Positions 51,685 through 60,546 of a stretch of 64,000 nucleotides of DNA are shown here, one piece after another. Source of the DNA: DASUKM01 sp036278735. Its GTDB lineage: Bacteria > Acidobacteriota > Vicinamibacteria > Vicinamibacterales > 2-12-FULL-66-21. The stretch covers positions 34,711 to 98,710 of the forward strand of contig DASUKM010000001.1 of assembly GCA_036278735.1 (NCBI GenBank), written 5' to 3'. Made by a program: the position numbers and the translations under genes. A model generated the notes under the pieces. That model was not told where the DNA came from and did no database searches. It saw nothing but the letters and a program-made list of their open reading frames with translations. Positions within the stretch are counted from its first letter, which is position 1; every line of letters begins with the position of its first letter.

Positions 51685-53202
51685 ATGGTCACGCTCGACG
51701 GCGATTCCCTTTCACCCGACGCCCTTCTCGCGATTGCCGATGGCGCGCCGGTCGCGCTGGCGCCCGAGGCGCGACGGCGCGTCGACGCGTCGCGCGCGGT
51801 CGTCGATCGCACGGCGGCGGGAGACGCGGCGGTCTACGGCATCAACACCGGTTTCGGTTCGCTCGCCGAAGTCCGGATCGACAGGGCGGATCTCGGCACC
51901 TTGCAGCTCAACCTGCTGCGGAGCCACGCGGCGGGCGTCGGCGAACCGCTCGCGGTGCGCGAGGTGCGCGCGATGATGGCGCTGCGCGCGAACGTGCTCG
52001 CGAAGGGCTACTCCGGGATCGCGCCCCCCACGCTCGACCGTCTCGTCGATCTGCTGAATCGCCGCGTGCACCCCGTCGTGCCGAGCCGCGGGTCGGTCGG
52101 CGCGAGCGGCGATCTGGCGCCGCTCGCGCATCTCGCGCTGGTGCTCGTCGGCGAGGGCTGGGCGACGCTCGACGGCGACGCCACGCGCCTGACCGGCGCC
52201 GCCGCGCTCACGCGCGCCGGCCTGTCGCCCGTCGTGCTCGGCCCGAAGGAGGGGCTGGCGCTGATCAACGGCACGCAGGCGTCGACCGCGGTGGCGGCGC
52301 TCACGCTGGTCGCCGCCGAGCGGCTGGCCCGCGCGGCCGACATCGCGGCCGCGCTGTCGATCGACGCGCTCCGCGGGTCGTACCATCCGTTCGAAGCCCG
52401 GATCCACGACGCCCGGCCGTACCCCGGGCAGCGCGCGTCGGCGGCCAACCTGCTCCGCCTGCTCGGCGGCAGCGCCATCAACGCGTCGCACGCGAACTGC
52501 GGCCGCGTCCAGGACGCCTACTCGCTGCGCTGCGCGCCGCAGGTGCACGGCGCCGCGCGGGAAGCGATGCGCTTCGTCCGCGGCGTGCTGCAGATCGAAG
52601 CGAATGCCGCGACCGACAACCCGATGGTCTTCACCGAAGACGAGGCGATCGTCTCGGGCGGCAACTTCCATGGCGCGCCGGTCGGCGTCGCGGCCGACAC
52701 GCTGGTCCTCGGGCTCGCGCAGCTCGCGACGATTTCGGAGCGCCGCTCCGATCGGCTCGTCGACGCGAGCCGCAGCGGGCTGCCGGCGTTCCTCACTCCC
52801 TCGAGCGGGCTGCAGTCCGGCTACATGCTCGCGCAGGTGACGGCGGCGGCGCTCGCCTCGGAGATCAAGACCCTCGCGCATCCGGCCAGCGTGGACACGA
52901 TTCCGACGTCGGCCAACCGCGAGGATCACGTCAGCATGAGCATGGCGGCGGCGCTCAAGGCCGCGCGCGCGCTCGACCTCGCCACCCGCGTGCTCGCCGT
53001 CGAGATCCTGCTGGCCTGCCAGGCGATCGATCTGCTCGCGCCGCTGACGACGTCGCCCCCCCTCGGCGGCGTGCACGCGCACGTGCGATCGCGCGTCGCC
53101 CGCCTGACCGCCGATCGCCCGCCGTCCCCCGACATAGAATGGATCGCGGGATCGATCGCCGACGGATCGCTGGAACGCGCGTGCGCCGAGGAAGTCAAGT
53201 AA
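51685..53202 (+). CDS. hutH: histidine ammonia-lyase
   Basis: A 505-residue enzyme that removes ammonia from histidine to give urocanate. The MIO-forming tripeptide Ala-Ser-Gly lies in VGASGDLAPLAH. GINTGFGSLA, NGTQAS and the NPMVF and HGAPVGVAAD motifs are intact. ATG 51685 is chosen because it follows the promoter by 11 bases; the frame is open further upstream but overlaps purA. Confidence 0.96.
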   Translation: MVTLDGDSLSPDALLAIADGAPVALAPEARRRVDASRAVVDRTAAGDAAVYGINTGFGSLAEVRIDRADLGTLQLNLLRSHAAGVGEPLAVREVRAMMALRANVLAKGYSGIAPPTLDRLVDLLNRRVHPVVPSRGSVGASGDLAPLAHLALVLVGEGWATLDGDATRLTGAAALTRAGLSPVVLGPKEGLALINGTQASTAVAALTLVAAERLARAADIAAALSIDALRGSYHPFEARIHDARPYPGQRASAANLLRLLGGSAINASHANCGRVQDAYSLRCAPQVHGAAREAMRFVRGVLQIEANAATDNPMVFTEDEAIVSGGNFHGAPVGVAADTLVLGLAQLATISERRSDRLVDASRSGLPAFLTPSSGLQSGYMLAQVTAAALASEIKTLAHPASVDTIPTSANREDHVSMSMAAALKAARALDLATRVLAVEILLACQAIDLLAPLTTSPPLGGVHAHVRSRVARLTADRPPSPDIEWIAGSIADGSLERACAEEVK

Positions 53203-53221
53203 GAAATTTTTCAATTTCAAT

Positions 53222-53250
53222 TTGACAACGTCACGCGTACGTTTTTAGAT
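53222..53250 (+). promoter_or_regulatory. sigma70-type promoter of hutU
   Basis: TTGACA (53222-53227), 17 bases, TTAGAT (53245-53250) in an AT-rich stretch that differs from the surrounding DNA. A leader of about 60 bases follows to the ATG. hutU can therefore be expressed independently of hutH. Confidence 0.65.
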
Positions 53251-53316
53251 TGCAACCTTCGCGACGCAGCCGACTGCGACGGCGCGCGTGGCGCGGCCCA
53301 CATCCCCCAGTACGCT

Positions 53317-54999
53317 ATGAGCACCGCCAGTCGTCAGATCAGCGCACCTCGCGGCACGACGCTCTCGTGCAAGGGGTGGCCGCAGGAAGCCGCGCTGCGC
53401 ATGCTGATGAACAACCTCGATCCCGAGGTCGCCGAGCGGCCCGACGATCTGATCGTGTACGGCGGCTCCGGCCGCGCGGCCCGCTCGTGGCCCGCCTTCG
53501 ACGCCATCGTCGACACCCTGCGGCGGCTCGACGACGACGAAACGCTCCTCGTGCAGTCCGGCAAGCCCGTCGGCGTCTTCCGCACGCACCCCTGGTCGCC
53601 GCGCGTGCTCATCGCCAACGCGCTCCTCGTGCCCGCCTGGGCGACGTGGGACGTGTTCCGCGATCTCGAGGACCGCGGCCTCACGATGTACGGCCAGATG
53701 ACGGCCGGCAGCTGGATCTACATCGGCACCCAGGGCATCCTGCAGGGCACGTACGAAACGCTCGCGGAGCTGGCGCGGCGTCACTTCGATGGGTCGCTCC
53801 GCGGTCGCCTCGTCGTGACCGCCGGCCTCGGCGGCATGGGGGGCGCGCAGCCGCTCGCCGTCACCATGAACGGCGGGATCGCCCTCGTCGTCGAAGTCGA
53901 CCCGCGGCGGATTCAGCGGCGGCTCGCGACCCGGTACGTCGACGAGCAGGCACGCTCGCTCGACGACGCCCTCGCGCGCGTCGACGCCTGCCGGCGCGAG
54001 GGAGTGGCGCGATCGATCGCCCTCGAGGGGAACGCCGCCGACGTCATCCCCGACCTCGCGCGGCGCGGCCTCGTCCCCGACGTCGTCACCGATCAGACGT
54101 CCGCGCACGACGCGTTGAACGGCTACGTGCCGGCCGGCGTCACGTTGTCCGAGGCCGAGGCGCTGCGCCGCAGCGATCCGCAGGCGTACGTCGCGCGGGC
54201 GATCGCCTCGATGGCCACGCACGTGCGCGGGATGCTGGCGCTCCAGGCGCGCGGCGCGGTCACGTTCGACTACGGCAACAACCTGCGGGCGCAGGCCGAA
54301 AAGGGAGGGGTCGCCGACGCGTTCACGATCCCGGGCTTCGTCCCCGAATACATCCGGCCGCTGTTCTGCCGCGGCAAGGGGCCGTTCCGCTGGGCCACGT
54401 TGTCGGGCGATCCCGCCGACATCGCCCGTACCGACCGTCTGGCGCTCGACATGTTCGCCGCCGACGAGGCGCTGTGCCGCTGGATCCGCCTGGCCAGCGA
54501 GCGCGTCGCCTTCCAGGGACTGCCCGCGCGGATCTTCTGGCTCGGCTACGGCGAGCGCGCGCGCTTCGGCCTGGCCATCAACGACCTCGTCCGCCGCGGC
54601 GAAGTCCGGGCGCCGATCGTGATCGGGCGCGATCATCTCGACGCGGGCTCGGTGGCCTCCCCCAACCGCGAGACGGAGGCGATGCGCGACGGCAGCGACG
54701 CGATTGCCGACTGGCCCGTGCTCAACGCGCTGCTCAACACGTCCTCGGGCGCCACGTGGGTGTCGGTGCACCACGGCGGCGGCGTCGGCATCGGCTATTC
54801 GCTGCACGCCGGCATGGTGATCGTCGCCGACGGCACGCGCGAAGCCGACGAGAAGCTCCAGCGCGTCCTCACCTGCGACCCAGGCATCGGCGTCGTCCGG
54901 CATGCCGACGCCGGGTATCCCGAGGCGATCGAGACCGCCCGTGAGGCGGGGATCGACATGCCGATGCTCTCGCGCCCGGCGGGAGGGGCCTCGCGATGA
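53317..54999 (+). CDS. hutU: urocanate hydratase
   Basis: A 560-residue enzyme, second step of histidine breakdown, adding water to urocanate with tightly bound NAD. GQMTAGSWIYIGTQGILQGTYE-like N-terminal region and GGLGGMGGAQPLAV (NAD loop) are intact; the active-site Cys is in the PLFCRGKGPFRW segment, and VHHGGGVGIGYS is near the C-terminus. Length matches the family. Its stop overlaps the start of an AAA ATPase gene as ATGA. Confidence 0.96.
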   Translation: MSTASRQISAPRGTTLSCKGWPQEAALRMLMNNLDPEVAERPDDLIVYGGSGRAARSWPAFDAIVDTLRRLDDDETLLVQSGKPVGVFRTHPWSPRVLIANALLVPAWATWDVFRDLEDRGLTMYGQMTAGSWIYIGTQGILQGTYETLAELARRHFDGSLRGRLVVTAGLGGMGGAQPLAVTMNGGIALVVEVDPRRIQRRLATRYVDEQARSLDDALARVDACRREGVARSIALEGNAADVIPDLARRGLVPDVVTDQTSAHDALNGYVPAGVTLSEAEALRRSDPQAYVARAIASMATHVRGMLALQARGAVTFDYGNNLRAQAEKGGVADAFTIPGFVPEYIRPLFCRGKGPFRWATLSGDPADIARTDRLALDMFAADEALCRWIRLASERVAFQGLPARIFWLGYGERARFGLAINDLVRRGEVRAPIVIGRDHLDAGSVASPNRETEAMRDGSDAIADWPVLNALLNTSSGATWVSVHHGGGVGIGYSLHAGMVIVADGTREADEKLQRVLTCDPGIGVVRHADAGYPEAIETAREAGIDMPMLSRPAGGASR

Positions 55000-56183
55000 T
55001 GGTGCCCGAGCGCCCCTCGCTCGAACGCCGCGTGCTCGCGGCGCTCGACGGCTCCGCCGGCGGCGGACCGCGGATTGCCGTCGTGCTCGGCGGCTGCGGG
55101 TCGGGCCGGACCTCGCTGCTCCTGCGGCTCCGCGACCTCGTCGGCCGCGCGCAGGCGCAATACATCGACGTCGAGCGCATCGCGACGACGCCGGAGCGCT
55201 TTCTGTCGGCGCTGCGTCTCGATTCCCCGTTTCCCGCGCACGCGTACGCGCCGGCCGAGCCGGGCAGCGCCGGCGCGCGCGACGCCTTCGACGCGGCGCT
55301 CGCGTTTCTCGATACGGCGCGCGCCTCGGGGCTCGCGCCCGCGACGTTCCTGCTCGACGAGTTCCTCGAGCTGCGGACCTTCGAGAGCTTCCCCGGCTTG
55401 CGGAGCGTGCTGCGCGACCTGGTCGGCGCGCTCGCCTCGAGCGGCAACCGGTTCGTGCTGACCTCGCGCTACGTCGCCCGCGCGCACCGGCTGCTCCGCG
55501 ACGCTCCCGCGCAGTTCGAGCTGATTCACGTCGCGCCGCTCACCGCCGCCGAAGTCCGCGCGACGCTGTCGGACTCCCCCGGCGATCGGCACGGCGTGGC
55601 GCTCGAAGAGGACGACGATCGCCAGCGCGACGAGCTCGCGCGGCTCGTGCAGGCGCTCGCCGACGGCCGCCCGCTCTACGCCCGCCTGATCGCGGAAACG
55701 GCCGCCAGCCTCGGCCCGCGCGACGGCGCCGACGCCGTGAGCGCGCTGGTCGCGCTGCTCGCGCCGGGGGCGCCGCTCACCGCCGCGTGCCGGTTCTCGT
55801 ACGAACTCCGGCTGCACCGCGCCCGGGGCTACGGCGCGCTCAAGGCGATCCTGGAAGTGCTCGCCGACGAAGAGCCGCTGACGCTCACCGAGATCGCCCA
55901 GCGCCTGCACCGCACGCCCGGCTCGACGAAGGACTATCTGTCGTGGCTGGAGGACGTCGATCTGATCGTGTCGCGGCAGAAGCGGTATACCTTCACCGAT
56001 CCCGTGCTGCGGCTGTGGGTGCGCCTGCACTGCCGGCCGGCGCCGCCGTCTGAGGACGAGGTCGCGCGCGAGGTGCACGCCTACGTGATGGCCCGGCTGC
56101 CGCACGCCGAGCCCGCCCTCGCGCTCGCCGGCGACGAACACGTCGAGCGCGAGAAGAGCTGGGGCATCATCGAAATCGACTGA
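54996..56183 (+). CDS. AAA+ ATPase of the archaeal-type STAND group, coupled to hutU
   Basis: A 395-residue protein. Walker A is GGCGSGRTS (32-40), Walker B TFLLDEF, sensor 1 FVLTSRY. A winged-helix segment (TLTEIAQRLHRTPGSTKDYL) follows the ATPase and a conserved end region closes the chain with FTDPVLRLWVRLHC. This layout is that of the archaeal-type ATPase/DUF234-like group. The ATG overlaps the hutU stop codon by 4 bases. No role of such an ATPase in histidine breakdown is known to me; co-translation suggests either regulation of the hut genes or chance packing. Confidence 0.82.
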   Translation: MMVPERPSLERRVLAALDGSAGGGPRIAVVLGGCGSGRTSLLLRLRDLVGRAQAQYIDVERIATTPERFLSALRLDSPFPAHAYAPAEPGSAGARDAFDAALAFLDTARASGLAPATFLLDEFLELRTFESFPGLRSVLRDLVGALASSGNRFVLTSRYVARAHRLLRDAPAQFELIHVAPLTAAEVRATLSDSPGDRHGVALEEDDDRQRDELARLVQALADGRPLYARLIAETAASLGPRDGADAVSALVALLAPGAPLTAACRFSYELRLHRARGYGALKAILEVLADEEPLTLTEIAQRLHRTPGSTKDYLSWLEDVDLIVSRQKRYTFTDPVLRLWVRLHCRPAPPSEDEVAREVHAYVMARLPHAEPALALAGDEHVEREKSWGIIEID

Positions 56184-56192
56184 ACCCGGGCG

Positions 56193-57149
56193 TCACGGAT
56201 GTCCGGTCAGCGTCCGAAGCGCCTCGCGGGCGGCCGCCTGTGCCGCCTCCTTCTTGCTGTGCCCCTCCCCGCGCGCGAGTGCGTCCCCCGCGACGTGCAC
56301 CTCCACGACGAACGTGCGCCGATGCGGCGGGCCGATCTCGTCGACGAGGCGGTACACCGGCAGCGCGCGCCCGGCGGCCTGCAGATGCTCCTGGAGCGCC
56401 GACTTCCAGTCTTCGGTGAAGGCCGCCACCGCCCCCGTGCGCCGCGCGTCGGCCACGAGCGAGGCGACCTGCTGTTCGACGAACGCCCGCGCCGGCTCGA
56501 GCCCGCCATCGAGGTAGATCGCCGCAATCAGCGCCTCGTAGCAGTCGGCGATGAGCGCGTGCTTGCGCCGGCCGCCGGTCTTTTCCTCGCCGCGCCCCAG
56601 GATCAGGAACCGGCCGAGGTCGATCTCTTCGGCCAGGCGCGCGAGCGACGTGGCCGAGACCATCGACGCCTTCAGCTTCGACTTCTGCCCTTCGTTGTGC
56701 TGCGGGAACTCGCGGAACAGCAGGTCGGCGACGATGAAGCCCAGCACCGAGTCGCCGAGGAACTCCAGCGACTCGTTGTCGAAGACGCCGCCGCTGGCGT
56801 CTTCGTGGACGCGGGAGCGATGCGTGAGCGCGTGCTCCAGCAGCCCGCGGTCGCGGAAGCGGTAGCCGATGCGGCGCTCGAGCGGCTCCAGCTCGGAGCC
56901 GAACGGCACGACCCGGCCTCCCTGGGTGTCGTCGCGATGGCTGTCGATGATCCGCCGCGCGTCCTCGGCGTCCTCCGCGTGCACCGACACGCGCAGCTCC
57001 CACACCTGGTGGTTGAGGGAGATCGGAAACGCGGTCCGGGCCATGTCGCTCGTGATCAGCGCGTCGATGCCGTGGGTTTCGAGCAGCCCCCGAATCACGT
57101 TGGCTTCGATTTCCGACGGCGTGTGAAAGATGACCGTCAGCTCGTGCAC
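56193..57149 (-). CDS. rnc: ribonuclease III with an N-terminal DUF2007-like domain
   Basis: A 318-residue protein, about 90 residues longer than ordinary RNase III. Residues 1-75 (VIFHTPSEIEANVIRGLLE, then a WELRVSVHAEDAEDARRII strand-helix) match the DUF2007 putative signal-transducing fold. Residues 85-225 are the nuclease with signature NESLEFLGDS (125-134) and DCYEALIAAIYLDGG. Residues 245-315 are a double-stranded RNA-binding domain with GHSKKEAAQAAA. It would process rRNA and other double-stranded RNA. It converges with the AAA ATPase. Confidence 0.93.
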   Translation of the reverse strand: MHELTVIFHTPSEIEANVIRGLLETHGIDALITSDMARTAFPISLNHQVWELRVSVHAEDAEDARRIIDSHRDDTQGGRVVPFGSELEPLERRIGYRFRDRGLLEHALTHRSRVHEDASGGVFDNESLEFLGDSVLGFIVADLLFREFPQHNEGQKSKLKASMVSATSLARLAEEIDLGRFLILGRGEEKTGGRRKHALIADCYEALIAAIYLDGGLEPARAFVEQQVASLVADARRTGAVAAFTEDWKSALQEHLQAAGRALPVYRLVDEIGPPHRRTFVVEVHVAGDALARGEGHSKKEAAQAAAREALRTLTGHP

Positions 57150-57174
57150 GAAGCTCCTCTGTGGCGTGACGACA

Positions 57175-59316
57175 TCAGACCGCCACCGCCTGGCGGGCCG
57201 CGAGCGCCTCCTCGACCTTCAGGATAATCATCGTCATGTCGTCGTGCTGATCGGCCGAGCCGACGAAGGCTTCGATCTCGCGCAGGATGCGCTCGCGCAG
57301 CTCGCTCGAATCCAGATGGCCGTGCTCCTCGACCAGCCGGCTCAGGCGCGACTCGCCGAACAGGTCGCTCGCCTGGTTCATCGCCTCCGTGATGCCGTCG
57401 GTGTAGAGCACGATGACGTCCCCTTCGTGGAGCGGGACGCGATGCTCCTCGAGCAGTTCCGCGAACTTGTCGCCCGCCCCCGGCAGCCGCAGTCCGACGA
57501 CCATGCCGCTGGGCACGAGGACGCGGACCGCCGGTTCGCGGGCGGAGGGGCCGGCGAGATAAATCAGCGGCGTGTGGCCCGCGCGCGCGAACGTCATCAC
57601 GCCTGCCTCGAGGTCGATCACCGCGTACGTCATCGTGATGAAGCTGCGCGTGTCGAGGTTCTCGGCGATGATGCGGTTGACGTCGAGCAGCAGCTGCCGC
57701 GGCGATTGCGAGATCTGGCTCAGCGAGAGCACGAGCCCCTTCAGCTCGGCCATGTAGAGCGCCGCGGACGTCCCCTTGCCCGACACGTCAGCAATCAGCA
57801 CGCCGAGTCGGCGCCCCCCCAGCGGGAAAAAGTCGTAGTAATCGCCGCCGACCTCCCGCGCGGGGACGCACAGCGCCGTCACGGCGAGGCCGGCGAACTC
57901 GAGCGGCCCGCGGGGGAGCAGCGACATCTGGATCTGCCGCGCGATGCGCAGCTCTTCCTCGAGGCGCTTCTTCTCGGCCGCCGTCTGCAGGAGGTTCTCG
58001 ATGCTGCCCGTCATCTCGTTGAACGAACCGGCGAGCTCGCCGAGCTGGTCGCGCGCGCGCACGTGGATGCGGTGCGTGAAGTCTCCCTGGCGGACGCGTT
58101 CGGTGCCCATGAACAACTCGTGCACCGCACTGGTGATCGAGCGCGCGAGCGCCAGTCCCATCACCAGGGCGGCCGCCTCGATAATGAGGAACAGAATGGC
58201 GACGGCCACGAGGAGCAGCAGGAACGCGTCGCCGAGCCGCATGCCGCCCACCAGAAACCCCTGCGCGCTCGACACCTGACGATACAGCTCCCCCACGCGA
58301 TACGTGAGCGACAGCGTGGCGCGCCTGGCGGCCCCCGTCGTCCACTGCGTGTAGTCGAGCTGCGTGACGCTGTGCCCGAGCAGCAGCGACACGCCGCCTC
58401 CGTCGCGCGCGGCCCGATCGGCAGCGCCGCCGCCCAGCAGCCGTTCCGGACGGTTGGGGTCGAGCGTCATCGCGCCGACACGCACGCCGGTGGTGTCGTG
58501 GATGCGCTGGATCAGCTGATCGTCCACCGGAATGTCGGCGACGACGAGTCCGCCGGTCCCGCCGGGTCCGACCATCGCGGCGGCGCGTACGACGAGCTGC
58601 GGCTCCCCCGCCGCATCGGCCGGGGCAAGGGCAATCGTGCCCGCAAAGATCTCGGTTTTCAACCAGCCGGGCTGCAGCCTGGGAGGGGCCATGTGCTCCC
58701 AGGGGCCGGCGGTGGGCTCGGATCCGTCCGGTGCGATGTAGGCGATCGAGAGATTGGGATAGCCGCCGGGGGGACGCGAGCGGATGCGATACACGCGGTT
58801 GACGGTCTGGGACGCGGTGTCCGGATTGCGCGCGATCTCGGTCGCGGCCGCGACCGCCACGACGCGCGCATCCTCCACGACCTTGTCGTACCCTCCCTTG
58901 AACAGGTACGCGCAGACGTTCATGAAGATCAGGCTGCCGCTGAACAGAAAGAAGACGAGAATCAGCAGCGACGGAATGACGCCGATGAAGATGTACGAGA
59001 GGATCAGCTTGCGCCGGACGCGCCACAGGAGCCGGCGCTTGATCAGCACGAACAGCCGGACGACGAAGTAGCCGAGCGCGACGAGGATGCCGATCGTCGC
59101 GACGGTGCCGAGCACCTCGCCCGCGGCCGGGAGCGGCATCGCGAGGCGCCAGAGCGCGACGAGAACTTTCAGCGCCGCCGAGAGGAGGAACAGCCGGCCC
59201 GGCCACGACCGCAGCAGGGCGTCGCGTGCGGTTTCGCCGGTGTCGATCGCCACGGGCGCTGGCGGCAGCCCCGGCGTGGCGCCGCGGCGCCTGGGTCCTC
59301 TGTCTGAGCCGGCCAT
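57175..59316 (-). CDS. membrane-bound PP2C-type (RsbU/SpoIIE) phosphatase with HAMP domain
   Basis: A 713-residue protein. Two to four membrane helices lie at residues 40-135, then a periplasmic sensing domain of about 220 residues, a further helix (LLLLVAVAILFLIIEAAAL), HAMP at about 370-430, a short coiled coil and a PP2C-like phosphatase domain at 480-705 with VGGDYYDFF, IADVSGKG, ARAGHTPLIY and DDMTMIIL. By family it dephosphorylates an anti-sigma-factor antagonist. No RsbV/RsbW-like gene is adjacent. Its start overlaps promoter elements of the divergent 59340 gene. Confidence 0.88.
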   Translation of the reverse strand: MAGSDRGPRRRGATPGLPPAPVAIDTGETARDALLRSWPGRLFLLSAALKVLVALWRLAMPLPAAGEVLGTVATIGILVALGYFVVRLFVLIKRRLLWRVRRKLILSYIFIGVIPSLLILVFFLFSGSLIFMNVCAYLFKGGYDKVVEDARVVAVAAATEIARNPDTASQTVNRVYRIRSRPPGGYPNLSIAYIAPDGSEPTAGPWEHMAPPRLQPGWLKTEIFAGTIALAPADAAGEPQLVVRAAAMVGPGGTGGLVVADIPVDDQLIQRIHDTTGVRVGAMTLDPNRPERLLGGGAADRAARDGGGVSLLLGHSVTQLDYTQWTTGAARRATLSLTYRVGELYRQVSSAQGFLVGGMRLGDAFLLLLVAVAILFLIIEAAALVMGLALARSITSAVHELFMGTERVRQGDFTHRIHVRARDQLGELAGSFNEMTGSIENLLQTAAEKKRLEEELRIARQIQMSLLPRGPLEFAGLAVTALCVPAREVGGDYYDFFPLGGRRLGVLIADVSGKGTSAALYMAELKGLVLSLSQISQSPRQLLLDVNRIIAENLDTRSFITMTYAVIDLEAGVMTFARAGHTPLIYLAGPSAREPAVRVLVPSGMVVGLRLPGAGDKFAELLEEHRVPLHEGDVIVLYTDGITEAMNQASDLFGESRLSRLVEEHGHLDSSELRERILREIEAFVGSADQHDDMTMIILKVEEALAARQAVAV

Positions 59317-59322
59317 CGCGGA

Positions 59323-59329
59323 TATACTA
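59323..59329. promoter_or_regulatory. overlapping divergent -10 boxes
   Basis: TATACTA reads TATACT (59323-59328) towards the gene at 59340, 11 bases away, and TAGTAT (59329-59324) towards the gene at 59316, 7 bases away. Confidence 0.5.
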
Positions 59330-59339
59330 CCCCCGACGC

Positions 59340-60491
59340 ATGAAACTGCCGCCGCACGCCAGGTTTTCGACCGTCTGCATCCACGCCGGTCAGGCGCCGG
59401 ATCCCGCGACGGGCGCCATCATCACGCCGATTTACCAGACCTCGACCTACGTGCAGGACGAGCTGGGACACCACAAGGGCTACGAGTACGCGCGCACGCA
59501 GAACCCCACGCGCGCGGCGCTCGAAGCGAACGTCGCGGCCATCGAAGGCGGAAAGGCCGCGTTCGCCTACGCGTCCGGCATGGCGGCCATCGGCGCCATC
59601 GCCAGCCTGCTGAGCGCCGGCGATCACGTGGTCGTGACCGACAACACGTACGGCGGGACGTTCCGGCTGTTCGACAAGGTGCTGACCCGCTACGGCCTGA
59701 CGTTCAGCTACGTCGACACCTCGGACCCCGCGTCGATCGAGCCGGCGATCCGGCCCGAGACGAAGCTGCTCTTCGTCGAAACACCGACCAACCCCGTGCT
59801 CCGGCTGACCGACATCGCGCGCGCCGCCGCAAGCGCGCGGGCGCACGGCATACGATTCGCCGTCGACAATACGTTTGCGAGCCCCGTCGTGCAGCAACCC
59901 CTCGCGCTCGGCGCCGACCTCGTGGTGCACAGCACGACCAAGTACCTCAACGGCCACAGCGACAGCGTGGGGGGCATCGTGGTCGCCAACCGCGACGACG
60001 ACATCGAAGCGCTGAAGTTCATCCAGAACGCGGCGGGTGCGATCCTCAGCCCGTTCGATTCGTGGCTCGTGCTGCGCGGCACCAAGACGCTGGCGGTCCG
60101 GATGGCGCAGCACAACGCCAACGGCCTCGCGCTCGCGGAGTTCCTCGCGGGGCACCCGAAGGTCGAGCAGGTGATCTACCCCGGACTGCCGTCGCACCCG
60201 CAGCACGACCTCGCGCGGCGGCAGATGCGCGGCTTCGGCGGCATGCTGTCGTTCGACCCGGGCTCGTTCGAGGCGGCACGCCGCGTGTGCAACCGCGTCC
60301 GGCTGATGTCGCTCGCGGAAAGCCTCGGAGGGGTCGAAACGCTGATCTGCCATCCGGCGTCGATGACGCACGCCTCGGTCCCCCCGGACCGCCGCCGCGC
60401 CATCGGGCTCACCGACAGCCTGGTCCGCATCTCCGCCGGCATCGAAGACCCCGCCGATCTGATCGACGACCTGCGCCACGCCCTCGACTGA
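59340..60491 (+). CDS. cystathionine gamma-synthase/beta-lyase family PLP enzyme
   Basis: A 383-residue enzyme of the Cys/Met-metabolism PLP family. TPIYQTSTYV, the AYASGMAAI cofactor loop, ETPTNPVLRLTDI and the Schiff-base Lys in HSTTKYLNGHSD are present; SLGGVETLICHPASMTHAS is the C-terminal signature. It is probably a cystathionine gamma-synthase, gamma-lyase or beta-lyase; the residues that would separate them cannot be judged by eye. Divergent from the phosphatase gene. Confidence 0.9.
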   Translation: MKLPPHARFSTVCIHAGQAPDPATGAIITPIYQTSTYVQDELGHHKGYEYARTQNPTRAALEANVAAIEGGKAAFAYASGMAAIGAIASLLSAGDHVVVTDNTYGGTFRLFDKVLTRYGLTFSYVDTSDPASIEPAIRPETKLLFVETPTNPVLRLTDIARAAASARAHGIRFAVDNTFASPVVQQPLALGADLVVHSTTKYLNGHSDSVGGIVVANRDDDIEALKFIQNAAGAILSPFDSWLVLRGTKTLAVRMAQHNANGLALAEFLAGHPKVEQVIYPGLPSHPQHDLARRQMRGFGGMLSFDPGSFEAARRVCNRVRLMSLAESLGGVETLICHPASMTHASVPPDRRRAIGLTDSLVRISAGIEDPADLIDDLRHALD

Positions 60492-60511
60492 GGCCGCGCG
60501 CAGACGCGCGG

Positions 60512-60545
60512 CGAGATCAGGAGATCAGGAGATCAGGAGCAAGAG
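60512..60545. repeat. GAGATCAG short tandem repeat
   Basis: Three perfect copies of GAGATCAG plus a fourth degenerate one (AAGAGATCA) after the PLP enzyme gene, touching the end of the dedA gene. Confidence 0.75.
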
Positions 60546-60546
60546 A

